From assembly GCA_963738545.1 (NCBI GenBank), contig CAVTXA010000009.1, positions 1 to 64,000 on the forward strand: 64,000 nt of DNA. The letters are read 5' to 3'. The notes below the pieces were generated by a model. It was not told where the DNA came from and did no database searches. It worked only from the letters and a program-made list of their open reading frames with translations. Of this stretch, positions 8,790 through 16,906 are shown one piece after another. The translations under genes were made by a program, and so were the position numbers. Positions within the stretch are counted from its first letter, which is position 1; every line of letters begins with the position of its first letter. The stretch is from Bog-756 sp963738545 (GTDB lineage: Bacteria; Actinomycetota; Acidimicrobiia; Acidimicrobiales; RAAP-2).

Positions 8790-9211
8790 TGGCCACCGGA
8801 CCCGACCCCCTGGGCAAACGGGCGCTCTACTGGCTTCCCGTGGACGAACAGGCGGTCGAGGGGGACGGCTACCGGCCCCGTCCACGCCCCGCCGTGGGTG
8901 CCGACTCGGTCCAGCTGGACCCCGATCGACGGCATGCCCGTCCCTCCGGCAAGCACGCCCTGTTCTCGGCGGCGACACCAGCCGGTGAGGAGGAAGGGGC
9001 GATGGACACGGTCGCCGGCCCCGTCCCCTCCCGGGGCCTGCTCGTCGTGGCCTGTTCGTCCTGCGGCTCGGTGACCCGTATCGGGATCCTCGACTTCCTC
9101 CGGCTCCAGTTCCCCTTCGGTGCCTGGCTGCCGCGTCGGGTCTTCGACCGGTGGATGACCTGCCCGGCGTGCCGCCGCCGTACGTGGACCAGCGTGACGC
9201 TGGCATCGTGA
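8789..9211 (+). CDS. Zinc-ribbon protein coupled to the ParA-like ATPase
   Basis: 140 residues; the GTG start overlaps the previous TAG by one base. The N-terminal half (YWLPVDEQ..., then Pro/Arg-rich) is low in predicted structure. The C-terminal half has two cysteine pairs, CSSCGS and CPACRR, about 40 residues apart, enclosing LDFLRLQFPFGAWLPRRVFDRW. This looks like a zinc ribbon interrupted by a hydrophobic helix. I do not recognise the family. The overlap with the ATPase gene suggests a functional pair, for example an adaptor that recruits the ATPase. Confidence 0.7.
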   Translation: MATGPDPLGKRALYWLPVDEQAVEGDGYRPRPRPAVGADSVQLDPDRRHARPSGKHALFSAATPAGEEEGAMDTVAGPVPSRGLLVVACSSCGSVTRIGILDFLRLQFPFGAWLPRRVFDRWMTCPACRRRTWTSVTLAS

Positions 9212-9289
9212 CCCCGCCACCGCGGACCGCCGGTCCGATGACCTACCCCGGTCCGGTCCCTCCGTGGGCGACGTGAGGAGGGCCCAGAC

Positions 9290-10090
9290 ATGACCGCACC
9301 GCTCCTCTTCGCCGCCACCACCTCGAGCACCAACCCCGGTGGGATCACCGGGTGGCTGCTCCACTTCCACGGCCCTACGGCCTACGTCATCGTCGGGTTC
9401 CTGGCCTTCGCCGAGGCCGCCCTCCTCGTGGGCTTCTTCATCCCCGGGGAGACGGCGGTGGTCATCGGCGGGGTCCTGGCCGGCCTCGGTGCTGTGAACC
9501 TCGAAGTCATGATGGTCGTCGTGGTGGTGTGCGCCATCGTCGGGGACTCGGTCGGGTTCGAGGTGGGAAAGCGGGCCGGTCCCTACCTGCTCGAGCGACG
9601 CCCGCTCAAGGGGAACGCGGCGGTGCGCCGGACCATGGGCATGCTGGAGCACTACGGGGGACCCGCCGTCTTCCTCGGGCGGTTCGTGGCCTTCGCCCGG
9701 GCCCTCATCCCGGGCCTCGCCGGCATGAGTGGCCTCCGCTACCGGGTGTTCCTCTTCTATAACGCCATGGGCGGGATCATCTGGGGCGTGGGTTACACCC
9801 TCCTCGGGTACGCCGTCGGACTCTCCTTCGAGAAGATCCTGAGTGAGGTCGGGCTCTGGTCACTGGCCGGCGTGGGCGCCATCGTGGTGGTGGCCGTTGT
9901 GGTGCGCTTCGTGTTCAAGCGCCACGAGCGCCAACGCCTGGCCGACCAGTTCGACGGTGATGCTGGGGGAGCGGATCCCGCTGGTGGGGCCGGTCCTGTC
10001 GGAGGAGACGGTCCTGTCAAGCCAGTCGGTGCCGCTGACGGAGAGGGTGCTGCTGACGGAGCCAGCCACGGGACGGCCGGCCCGGTCTGA
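9290..10090 (+). CDS. DedA-family (SNARE-associated/VTT domain) membrane protein
   Basis: 266 residues. Hydrophobic segments with the DedA signature are present: the re-entrant EAALLVGFFIPGE near the start, then FLGRFVAFARALIPGLAGM with the two conserved arginines and Pro-Gly, and a last membrane helix near 200-220. DedA proteins are undecaprenyl-phosphate or phospholipid transporters/scramblases needed for envelope integrity. A Gly/Ala-rich hydrophilic tail of about 45 residues follows the usual end. GAGGAGGG seven bases before the ATG is a strong ribosome binding site. It converges with the kelch-type gene, only 11 bp apart. Confidence 0.9.
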   Translation: MTAPLLFAATTSSTNPGGITGWLLHFHGPTAYVIVGFLAFAEAALLVGFFIPGETAVVIGGVLAGLGAVNLEVMMVVVVVCAIVGDSVGFEVGKRAGPYLLERRPLKGNAAVRRTMGMLEHYGGPAVFLGRFVAFARALIPGLAGMSGLRYRVFLFYNAMGGIIWGVGYTLLGYAVGLSFEKILSEVGLWSLAGVGAIVVVAVVVRFVFKRHERQRLADQFDGDAGGADPAGGAGPVGGDGPVKPVGAADGEGAADGASHGTAGPV

Positions 10091-10101
10091 TCCCCTTCCG
10101 C

Positions 10102-12282
10102 TCAGCCCGTCTCGGGGTGGGTGGGCGTGGTGCCGTTGGCCAGCAGGTTGTCGAACCCGTCCGGGATGGACAGCATCCCCGGGGCCGTGCCCGAGACGTC
10201 GGTGATCCCGTACTGCCAGACGATGGCGTCGAGGGTGGGGTCGATGACCACTACCCGGTTGCGGTAGTCGTCGTTGACCATGATGAGGCCGTTCGGGAGC
10301 CGCTCGGCCAGCGACGGTTTCTTCAGGGCGCCGTCGCCGGACTGGGCGTCGTAGATCCAGGTGACCTGGCCCTGCCGGGTGAACTCCAGGATCCGGCCCT
10401 CGGCCGGCGGGTCGTAATCGGTCATCAGATAGCTGTTGGGTCCCAGTTGCTGGGGGTCCGACGGGTAGTTGACCGACGTCATGTGCACGGTCCACACCAG
10501 GGCGCCCTTGGGGGTGTACTCGTCGATCCATGAGCCGTTGATCTCCGAGACCAGGACGTCGCCGTTGGCCAACGGGGTGTCCCCGTTCGGGTAGGCGATC
10601 GATGTGGGTGGGACATGGGCATCGGCGCCGTTGCCGATCTGCGAGACGATCTGGCCCTGGGGGGAGATGAACAGGATCCGGTTGTTCGAGGCGTCGGCCA
10701 CGGTGATCACGCCGGACTTGAGCAGGTAGGCGTCGTCGGGCTGGTTGAGGTACCCGGCCGTGGCCCCGGGCACGCCGGGGTGGCCGTACTGCCAGAGGAT
10801 CTTCCCCGACGGATAACCGATCTCCACGATGGTGTGGTTGTCCTCCTGATTGGAGATGATCCCCGTACCCCCCCGGATGAAGAAGGCGTCGTCGGGGAAG
10901 TAGAAGCCCCCCGGAGGCGGGGGCATGGTGGCCGAGGGGTACTGCCAGATGAGGTTGCGGGCGGTGTCCAGAGCCACCAGGCGGTCGTTGCCCCGGTCGG
11001 CGATGAGCAGTGTGCCCACGTAGGGCGCCCCGGAGCCCGGGGTCCCCGCCGGGCCTCCGTAGCGGCTGGGCCGGAGCGAGATCACCGACTGGAGCGATCC
11101 CGAGGCCACGCCGGCCTGGTCGTTGCCGGTCTGGGAGGTCACCTCGCCGCCCACCAGGTAGCCCACAGCACCCGAACCCGATCCGACGGTGGAGTACCCG
11201 CCGAAGGCGTCGGCCTGGGGCAGGAGCCCGGCGTTGAGCACCCGTGCCCTGGACGGCACGAAGGCGCTGATCCCGGTCAGGGTCGGGCCGCCCGGGGACT
11301 GCCCCCCGGCCACGTAGACGGTGGTGCCGAGGAGGAAGGCGGCGGCCCCGTAGAGCGCCTGGGGGAGGTGGCCGACGACGGTGGCCTTGTGCGTGGACGG
11401 ATCGATCTTCTGGATGGCGTTGGTAGCCGTGGTGGCCGACCCCGACGACGCCGTCTCCCCCCCGAAGGCATAGATCATGCCGCCGGCGGCCACGACCGCC
11501 GGGTACCGGACGGGCACCGGGAGCGTGGCCACCGTCGTGAAGTGGCGTCCGTCGGTGGTGGCCAGGACGCCGGGTAGGTAGGTGGTGCCGTCGTACCCTC
11601 CCACCAGGTAGGCCGTCGACGTAGCGCTGCTCCCGTGCCCTCCGGTGATGGTGGCCACAGCCAGGTCCGAGCGGGGCTGGGGGAGCTGTCCCACCGTCGT
11701 GCCCGCCGGTCCGGTGGCCCCGGGTTTGGTTGGCGCCGTCACGGCCTGGACGGTGGCCACGGTGTTGGGTGAGCCGCCCCCGAAGACGTAGGTGGTCCGG
11801 CCCAGGGTGGCCGACGCCGCGTCGTGGACCGGATCGGCCAACGCCGTGGCCGGGACCATGGCTCCGCTGACCGGGGTGATCGAGGTGACGGTGGGGAGTG
11901 ACGTCCCTGACGGGGTGATGCCGCCGAGGACGGTCAGGCCGGCCCCGTTGGTCACCACCGTCTCACGCGAGAGGGGTGCGGCCAGGGGCCAGGCCTCGAT
12001 ACCGGCCTCGATCGACGGCGGACCCGAGGCGTGGCCGCGCGTGACGGTATTCGAGGGCTTGGCCGACGCCGACGCGGCGGTGCTGGGAGCGGGTGCGCTG
12101 GACGACGTGGTCCGGGTGGAGGCGGTCGGCGAGGAACCGCCCTGGACCACGACCACGATCACGCCGACGAGCACGAGCACGACGAGGGCGCCGATGGTGG
12201 CGAATCGACGCCGTTGCCGCTGGATGCGCCGGGCCCGTCGGGCCTGCTGGGCTCGACGGGTCTCGTCGTGATCGGCCGCCAT
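10102..12282 (-). CDS. Membrane-anchored kelch/NHL-type propeller protein
   Basis: 726 residues. The N-terminus is a short Arg/Gln-rich cytoplasmic tail (residues 9-26), one membrane helix (FATIGALVVLVLVGVIVVVV) and a Ser/Thr/Pro linker. Outside, residues about 80-380 carry kelch-like units (YVFGGGSP, AYLVGGYDG, IYAFGGET, VYVAGGQSP, GYLVGGEV). Residues about 395-720 carry another repeat type (LLIADRGNDRLVALD, ITVADASNNRILFI, VVVIDPTLDAIVWQYG) like NHL or arylsulfotransferase-type propellers. Two propellers on one stalk suggests binding of extracellular ligands or glycans. The ATG overlaps the TGA of the hydrolase gene upstream by one base (TGATG), so the two are translationally coupled. No enzymatic residues are recognised. 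Confidence 0.75.
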   Translation of the reverse strand: MAADHDETRRAQQARRARRIQRQRRRFATIGALVVLVLVGVIVVVVQGGSSPTASTRTTSSSAPAPSTAASASAKPSNTVTRGHASGPPSIEAGIEAWPLAAPLSRETVVTNGAGLTVLGGITPSGTSLPTVTSITPVSGAMVPATALADPVHDAASATLGRTTYVFGGGSPNTVATVQAVTAPTKPGATGPAGTTVGQLPQPRSDLAVATITGGHGSSATSTAYLVGGYDGTTYLPGVLATTDGRHFTTVATLPVPVRYPAVVAAGGMIYAFGGETASSGSATTATNAIQKIDPSTHKATVVGHLPQALYGAAAFLLGTTVYVAGGQSPGGPTLTGISAFVPSRARVLNAGLLPQADAFGGYSTVGSGSGAVGYLVGGEVTSQTGNDQAGVASGSLQSVISLRPSRYGGPAGTPGSGAPYVGTLLIADRGNDRLVALDTARNLIWQYPSATMPPPPGGFYFPDDAFFIRGGTGIISNQEDNHTIVEIGYPSGKILWQYGHPGVPGATAGYLNQPDDAYLLKSGVITVADASNNRILFISPQGQIVSQIGNGADAHVPPTSIAYPNGDTPLANGDVLVSEINGSWIDEYTPKGALVWTVHMTSVNYPSDPQQLGPNSYLMTDYDPPAEGRILEFTRQGQVTWIYDAQSGDGALKKPSLAERLPNGLIMVNDDYRNRVVVIDPTLDAIVWQYGITDVSGTAPGMLSIPDGFDNLLANGTTPTHPETG

Positions 12283-13280
12283 CAGGCGGAGGCCACGAAG
12301 AAACGGGCCGGCTCGGTCCCCTGGCGTCGGATGCGGTCCTCCAGTTCGAGCAGGATGCAGTGGGCCACGGTCTCCCCGTTCGCCTGACGCTGCATGAAGC
12401 CTTGGATCTCGTCCCAGGGCCGGGACCAGTGGAGCCGCAGGGTGATCTCCCAGGCCGTGGAGCCCGGGTGCTCGGTCACCACCTGCTCGATCTCGTCCAG
12501 ACGCTCGGCGTGGTGGGCGATGAGTTCGTCGAGCCGGCCCTGCAGGTCGGCGAACCGGTACTCATGGGCCGGGAGGACCTCCTCGGTCCAGAGGTCCTTG
12601 AGCTTGGCCAGCGACTCCAGAAAGTCCCCCAGGGGATTGGCGACCTGCTGGGAGTGGGCCGAGATGTTCGGGGTGATCCTGGGCAGCACGTGGTCCCCCG
12701 AGATGAGGAGGTGGCGCTCGTCGCTGTAGAAGCAGACGTGTCCCGGGGAGTGGCCCGGGGTCCAGATGGTGCGCAGCGGCCAGCCGGGGAGGTCGATGGC
12801 CTCACCGTCCTCGAAGAGGACGTCGGGAACCGCCATGGTGACCATCGACTTGACGGCCATGGACGACGTGGCCAGATCCGGGAGCTTGTCGGTGGGCACG
12901 CCCGACTCGGCCAGGAAGTGGGACATGGAGGCGACCAGCTCGTCGGTGTCGCCGTACCGGGCCTCGAGCATGACGGCGTCGGCCGGGTGCAGGCCGATCC
13001 ACGCCCCCGAGGCCTCCCGCACCCGCCCGGCCAGTCCGTAGTGGTCGGGATGGATGTGGGTGACCATCACGGCCCTGACGTCGGCCATGCTCCCACCGGC
13101 GGTGGCCAGTCCGTCACTGAGTGCGGACCACGCATCATCGGTGTTCCAGCCGGCATCGACCAGGGCCACGCCCCCTCCGTCGAGTTCGAGGGCGTAGACG
13201 AGCACGTAGCGCAGGGGGTTGTTGGGGATGGGGACCGGAATCGACCACAGACCGGGCCGAACTTCCTCCACTGGTGGCAT
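12282..13280 (-). CDS. Metallo-beta-lactamase-fold hydrolase
   Basis: About 332 residues from the ATG at 13280. The metal-binding HxHxDH motif is present as THIHPDHYGLAG; further ligands are His in TPGHSPGHVCF, Asp in LISGDHVLP and His in LPAHEYRF. A helical C-terminal extension (about 230-330), with HHAERLDEIEQVV and a winged-helix-like end, matches the MBL plus C-terminal domain proteins related to LACTB2. The ATG at 13280 has AGAAGG just before it and puts the fold's first strand (VRPGLWSIPVPIP) near residue 10; an upstream ATG at 13376 would add a hydrophobic stretch lacking conservation value. Substrate unknown. It is followed without a gap by the kelch-type protein gene. Confidence 0.85.
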   Translation of the reverse strand: MPPVEEVRPGLWSIPVPIPNNPLRYVLVYALELDGGGVALVDAGWNTDDAWSALSDGLATAGGSMADVRAVMVTHIHPDHYGLAGRVREASGAWIGLHPADAVMLEARYGDTDELVASMSHFLAESGVPTDKLPDLATSSMAVKSMVTMAVPDVLFEDGEAIDLPGWPLRTIWTPGHSPGHVCFYSDERHLLISGDHVLPRITPNISAHSQQVANPLGDFLESLAKLKDLWTEEVLPAHEYRFADLQGRLDELIAHHAERLDEIEQVVTEHPGSTAWEITLRLHWSRPWDEIQGFMQRQANGETVAHCILLELEDRIRRQGTEPARFFVASA

Positions 13281-13546
13281 CACCTTCTGGTCCCAGGCAG
13301 ACTTCTGCGCTGTGCCGGTGACGACGACCACGACAGGCACGGTACACGGCACGACGGTCCAGGTGGTCGCATCCACCGGCCCCCGGTGGCGGTTACCAGG
13401 GGCCCGAGCAGGCCGGATGAGCCGGTCTCCGCACCGGTCCGGGCCGCAAATCCTTGAAGTGTGCAGGGAAGGTGCCTACCATGCGTGCCAGCACCAGGCC
13501 TCGGCAGTCGGCGACGGGCCACGGAAATCGAGTAGGACGAGGAGTC

Positions 13547-13672
13547 ATGACCGATCGTCCCGAGGGAGGCATCGTGGAGCGTCGTAACGGCGGTGGGGCC
13601 ACTGTGGCCGGACCCGTGCCACCGACGGCGCCCGCCGCTCGCCCACGACGTGGCCCGGGTGGGCGACGATGA
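13547..13672 (+). CDS. Possible 41-residue leader peptide upstream of the GGDEF/EAL gene
   Basis: MTDRPEGGIVERRNG... is preceded by GGACGAGGAG, a strong ribosome binding site, and its TGA overlaps the ATG of the next gene (ATGA). The rest is Pro/Arg/Gly-rich with no fold visible. It could be a translated leader that couples or controls the downstream diguanylate cyclase gene, or simply a spurious frame. 13281-13546 otherwise shows nothing. Confidence 0.35.
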   Translation: MTDRPEGGIVERRNGGGATVAGPVPPTAPAARPRRGPGGRR

Positions 13673-15411
13673 TCACCTACGCCAACTGGCGGCACCGGTG
13701 CACGGCATTCGTGGCCCTGTGGCCCGAGCCCTTCTTCGAGGTCGACGGCGCGGGCACCGTCATCGAGTGGAATCCCCGGGCCGAGGAGGTCTACGGCTGG
13801 CCGCGCCACGAGGTGGTCGGCCGGTCGGCGACCGAGACGGTGCTGCCGGCCGAACTCGGGGACCGCACCTTCCTCGATGCGGCAGCGGAGCCCACCGCGC
13901 TCCTCGACCCCCTGAGCAACGGAGCGGGCAACGGCCTCCACCGGCGCTTCGAGCTCGTCCACCGGGAGGGCCATCGGATTCCGAGTGAGGGACGACTGTT
14001 CGTGACGGGCCAGGGTGCCGCCCGCTGTGTCGGTGGCTTCGTGCGTCCGGCGGTGACGGCGACCGCGGCGACCGACGGGCCGGGCCCCAGCATCTGGCGG
14101 GAACGGGCCCGCCGGGAGGACCCGCTCACCGGCCTGCCCAACCGGGTCGAGTTCGGTGATCGCCTGGCCGAAGCGGTGGGCGACGCGCAGGGGGTACCCG
14201 GGTCGGTGGCCGTGGTCCTGATCGACCTCGACCGGTTCAAGACCATCAACAACACCATGGGCCACGACTTCGGGGACCTGGTGCTGGCGTCGGTGGCCGC
14301 CCGTCTCCAGCAGGTGGCCGGGGACGCCGAGCTCATCGCCCGATTCGGCGGGGACGAGTTCCTCGCCCTCTTCGCCAACCTGGCCGGTACCGCCCACCTG
14401 AACGCCACGGCCTTCATCGAACGGGTGCGGAGCACGCTGGCCGAGCCGTTCGTGGTCGAGGGGACCGAGGTGTTCCTCGACGCCTCGATGGGCGTGGCCC
14501 TCAACACGTTCGGCGTGGACGACACCGCCGAACTGCTGTCCAACGCTGAGGCCGCCATGTACCAGGCCAAGGACCGGGGCGGCTCCGGGGCCGAGACCTT
14601 CGGTGAGTCCATGCGGATCGAGGTCCTCGACCGAATGTCCACCGAGCACTCGCTCCACCGGGCCCTGGAACGGAGCGAGCTCATGCTCCACTACCAGCCG
14701 GTGGTGGAGCTGGAGGGCGTGACCACGGTCGGCGTGGAGGCCCTGGTCCGCTGGCAGCACCCGGCCCAGGGTCTGGTGTCCCCCTACCGATTCATCCCGG
14801 TGGCCGAGGAGAGCGGACTCATCATCCCCATCGGGGCCTGGGTCCTCGAAGAGGCGTGCCATCAGCTCCAGAACTGGCAGCACCCCGGCCAGGCCGGCCC
14901 CCACGGCTCGATGGAGGTCAACCTGTCCGCCCGTCAGATCGACGACCCCCGGATCGTCCGGACCGTGGAGCAGATCCTGGAGCGGACGGGTCTCGCCCCC
15001 GAGCACCTGACCCTGGAGATCACCGAGAGCGCGCTGATGAAGAACGCCGCGTCCGCCCTGGCTGTGCTGTCGGCACTGAAGGAGCTCGGCGTCGAGCTGG
15101 CCATCGACGACTTCGGCACCGGCTACTCCTCGCTGACCTACCTCCAGCGCTTCCCGCTGGACATCTTGAAGGTGGACCGGTCCTTCGTCGAGGAGCTGGG
15201 TGTGAGCGTGGAGGGCGAGGAGATCGTCTCGGCGGTCATCAACCTGGCCCACGCCCTCGGCCTCAAGGTGGTGGCCGAAGGGGTGGAGACCGCCCTGCAG
15301 CTGGAGGTGCTCCAGTCCTTCGAGTGTGATCTGGCCCAGGGCTACCTCTTCTCCAAGCCATTGCCGGCCAGCGAGATCGAGGCCAGCTTCGGCCTACCCC
15401 TCAGCGCCTGA
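13669..15411 (+). CDS. PAS-GGDEF-EAL cyclic-di-GMP protein
   Basis: 580 residues, soluble. Residues about 10-125 form a PAS domain (FFEVDGAGTVIEWNPRAEEVYG). GGDEF follows at about 140-300 with RFGGDEFLAL intact. The inhibitory RxxD site five residues before GGDEF is absent (GDAE). The EAL domain (about 315-575) keeps the metal and catalytic set: EALVRW, NLSARQ, LEITES, DDFGTGYSS, LKVDRSF, AEGVE. It could therefore both make and hydrolyse c-di-GMP, with the PAS domain sensing a small molecule or redox state. Its start overlaps the end of a possible leader peptide. The tRNA-Pro gene faces it downstream. Confidence 0.93.
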   Translation: MITYANWRHRCTAFVALWPEPFFEVDGAGTVIEWNPRAEEVYGWPRHEVVGRSATETVLPAELGDRTFLDAAAEPTALLDPLSNGAGNGLHRRFELVHREGHRIPSEGRLFVTGQGAARCVGGFVRPAVTATAATDGPGPSIWRERARREDPLTGLPNRVEFGDRLAEAVGDAQGVPGSVAVVLIDLDRFKTINNTMGHDFGDLVLASVAARLQQVAGDAELIARFGGDEFLALFANLAGTAHLNATAFIERVRSTLAEPFVVEGTEVFLDASMGVALNTFGVDDTAELLSNAEAAMYQAKDRGGSGAETFGESMRIEVLDRMSTEHSLHRALERSELMLHYQPVVELEGVTTVGVEALVRWQHPAQGLVSPYRFIPVAEESGLIIPIGAWVLEEACHQLQNWQHPGQAGPHGSMEVNLSARQIDDPRIVRTVEQILERTGLAPEHLTLEITESALMKNAASALAVLSALKELGVELAIDDFGTGYSSLTYLQRFPLDILKVDRSFVEELGVSVEGEEIVSAVINLAHALGLKVVAEGVETALQLEVLQSFECDLAQGYLFSKPLPASEIEASFGLPLSA

Positions 15412-15441
15412 GCCACCGGGAGTGCCGTCAAGCCCACCCAG

Positions 15442-15515
15442 TCGGGACGGCGGGATTTGAACCCGCGACCTCCTGCTCCCAAAGCAGGCGCGCTGCCAAG
15501 CTGCGCTACGTCCCG
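15442..15515 (-). tRNA. tRNA-Pro (TGG)
   Basis: Acceptor CGGGACG pairs with CGTCCCG, discriminator A; the anticodon stem CCTGC/GCAGG encloses TTTGGGA, giving TGG. CCA is not encoded. Confidence 0.95.
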
Positions 15516-15603
15516 TGCTGCGGCCGGCCCGAGGGGCCGTCCGCCACGGGCACCAGCGTAGGCCACCGGGAGGCCCACTTTTCCTCCGCTCCACGGTTGC
15601 CGG

Positions 15604-15609
15604 TAGCGT
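15604..15609 (+). promoter_or_regulatory. Leaderless -10 (TAGCGT) of the Ppx/GppA gene
   Basis: TAGCGT ends 7 nt before the GTG at 15617; no Shine-Dalgarno lies between. Confidence 0.5.
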
Positions 15610-15616
15610 CTCGCCG

Positions 15617-16600
15617 GTGCCAACCGTGCGTGTCGCCGTCTTCGACCTGGGCAGCAGCTCGTTCCACCTGATGGTGGTGGACGCCTCCCGCCAGGGTCTG
15701 CTGACACCGGTCCTGCGCCGCCGCTCGTTCCTCCATCTCGGGACCGAGGTGGCCCGCACCGGGGGCGTGCCCGCCGACCGGGCGGCCTCGGCGGTCCGGA
15801 CGGTGCGGCGGCTGCGGGCAGCGGCCGACGACGCCGGTGCCGACGTGGTGGTGGCCCTGGCCACGGCGGCCCTGCGCGACGCGGCCAACGGCACCAAGCT
15901 CCTCGGGCGCTTCGAGCAGGTGCTCGGGAGCTCCATCACGCTCCTGACCGGCGAGGAGGAGGCCCGCCTGTGCTTTCTCGGCCAGCGGGCCGGTGTCTGG
16001 GTGGGGGCCGAGCCGGTGCTCGGCCTCGATCTCGGGGGTGGCAGCCTCGAGGCGGGCATCGGGACCATCGACGAAGTGTCCGACGTGGCCAGTGTGGCCC
16101 TCGGGACGGCCCGCCTGCGGGGCGAGCTGGGCACCGGGGAGCTCCTGTCCCCGGCCGACCGGGTGGCGGTGACCGACGTGACCCTGGAGCGATCGCAACC
16201 CATCGCCACCATGTTGGCCCGGAACCCCGCTGCCGCGGCCCGGGTCATCGCCAGCGGCGGGACGGTGCGGGCCCTGGCCCGCCTGGCCGTCGTGTTGCAC
16301 CGCCCCCTCGGGCCGCACGGCTCCTCGTCGTCGGTCCAGGTGAACCAGCTGGAGCTCCCGGCCGGGCAGATCCACCAGCTGGCCGATCGCCTCTCGACCA
16401 TGGACCTCGACGCCCGGCTGGCCCTCCCGGGGATCCACGCCCGGCGTGCCCCGCTACTCCCCGTGGGGGCCGTGGTCTTCTCCACGCTCGTCGAGCACCT
16501 GGGACTGCAACGCCTGGTGGTGAGCGACTGGGGACTGCGAGAGGGCGCCGTGATCGGCGCCCTCTCGCTCACTACCGGTCGGAACGAGCCTCCGGGCTGA
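15617..16600 (+). CDS. Exopolyphosphatase / guanosine pentaphosphate phosphatase family (Ppx/GppA)
   Basis: 327 residues from the GTG, the length of the short actinobacterial Ppx form. The ASKHA ATPase-fold motifs are in order: phosphate-1 loop VAVFDLGSSSFHLMV at the start, TLLTGEEEARLCF near 120 (catalytic Glu region), GLDLGGGSLE near 140 (phosphate-2), and ASGGTVRAL near 220 (adenosine-like motif). It removes terminal phosphates from polyphosphate or pppGpp. A second, fuller Ppx is not in the window. The start is set by a -10 element 7 nt upstream; longer open reading upstream runs into tRNA-Pro. Confidence 0.88.
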   Translation: MPTVRVAVFDLGSSSFHLMVVDASRQGLLTPVLRRRSFLHLGTEVARTGGVPADRAASAVRTVRRLRAAADDAGADVVVALATAALRDAANGTKLLGRFEQVLGSSITLLTGEEEARLCFLGQRAGVWVGAEPVLGLDLGGGSLEAGIGTIDEVSDVASVALGTARLRGELGTGELLSPADRVAVTDVTLERSQPIATMLARNPAAAARVIASGGTVRALARLAVVLHRPLGPHGSSSSVQVNQLELPAGQIHQLADRLSTMDLDARLALPGIHARRAPLLPVGAVVFSTLVEHLGLQRLVVSDWGLREGAVIGALSLTTGRNEPPG

Positions 16601-16621
16601 AACCACCCGGGCCCGTGCCGG

Positions 16622-16774
16622 TCACGCCTTCTTGCCCAGGATCCTGTTCATCCCGGTCCCGCAGACGGGGCACTTGCCCTTGGCCGAACGCCGGCCGTTG
16701 GCCATCTCGACCTCTTCGCCTTCGAACTGCCGCTTTTCTCGGCATTTCACGCAGTATCCCTCGTACGACGCCAT
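16622..16774 (-). CDS. DUF5679 small zinc-ribbon protein
   Basis: 50 residues, MASYEGYCVKCREKRQ... then NGRRSAKGKCPVCGTGMNRI. Two CxxC knuckles (CVKC, CPVC) about 25 residues apart, with the NGR-A-KG-CP-CG signature, are the features of DUF5679. The ribosome binding site GAGGAGGAACC before the ATG is among the best in the window. Function of the family is unknown; its size and basic charge suggest nucleic-acid or ribosome association. It lies between the Ppx gene (converging) and the large GGDEF/EAL gene upstream on the same strand. Confidence 0.85.
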   Translation of the reverse strand: MASYEGYCVKCREKRQFEGEEVEMANGRRSAKGKCPVCGTGMNRILGKKA

Positions 16775-16870
16775 GGTTCCTCCTCAACGATTCGCTGGTC
16801 TCGATCCGGTGATCGGATGGACCGAACGTACCGGGCCACGCCTGGGGAGGGGGGGATAGGCGGCCTGATT

Positions 16871-16886
16871 GCTAGCTATAGTTAGC
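16871..16886. promoter_or_regulatory. AT-rich 16-bp near-palindrome
   Basis: GCTAGCTATAGTTAGC matches its own reverse complement at 14 of 16 positions and can be extended by one T/A pair. It is unusually AT-rich for this genome and sits between the GGDEF/EAL gene end and DUF5679. It could be an operator or promoter core for the small gene. Confidence 0.35.
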
Positions 16887-16906
16887 AGCGCGAGCTGGGA
16901 CCGCGG

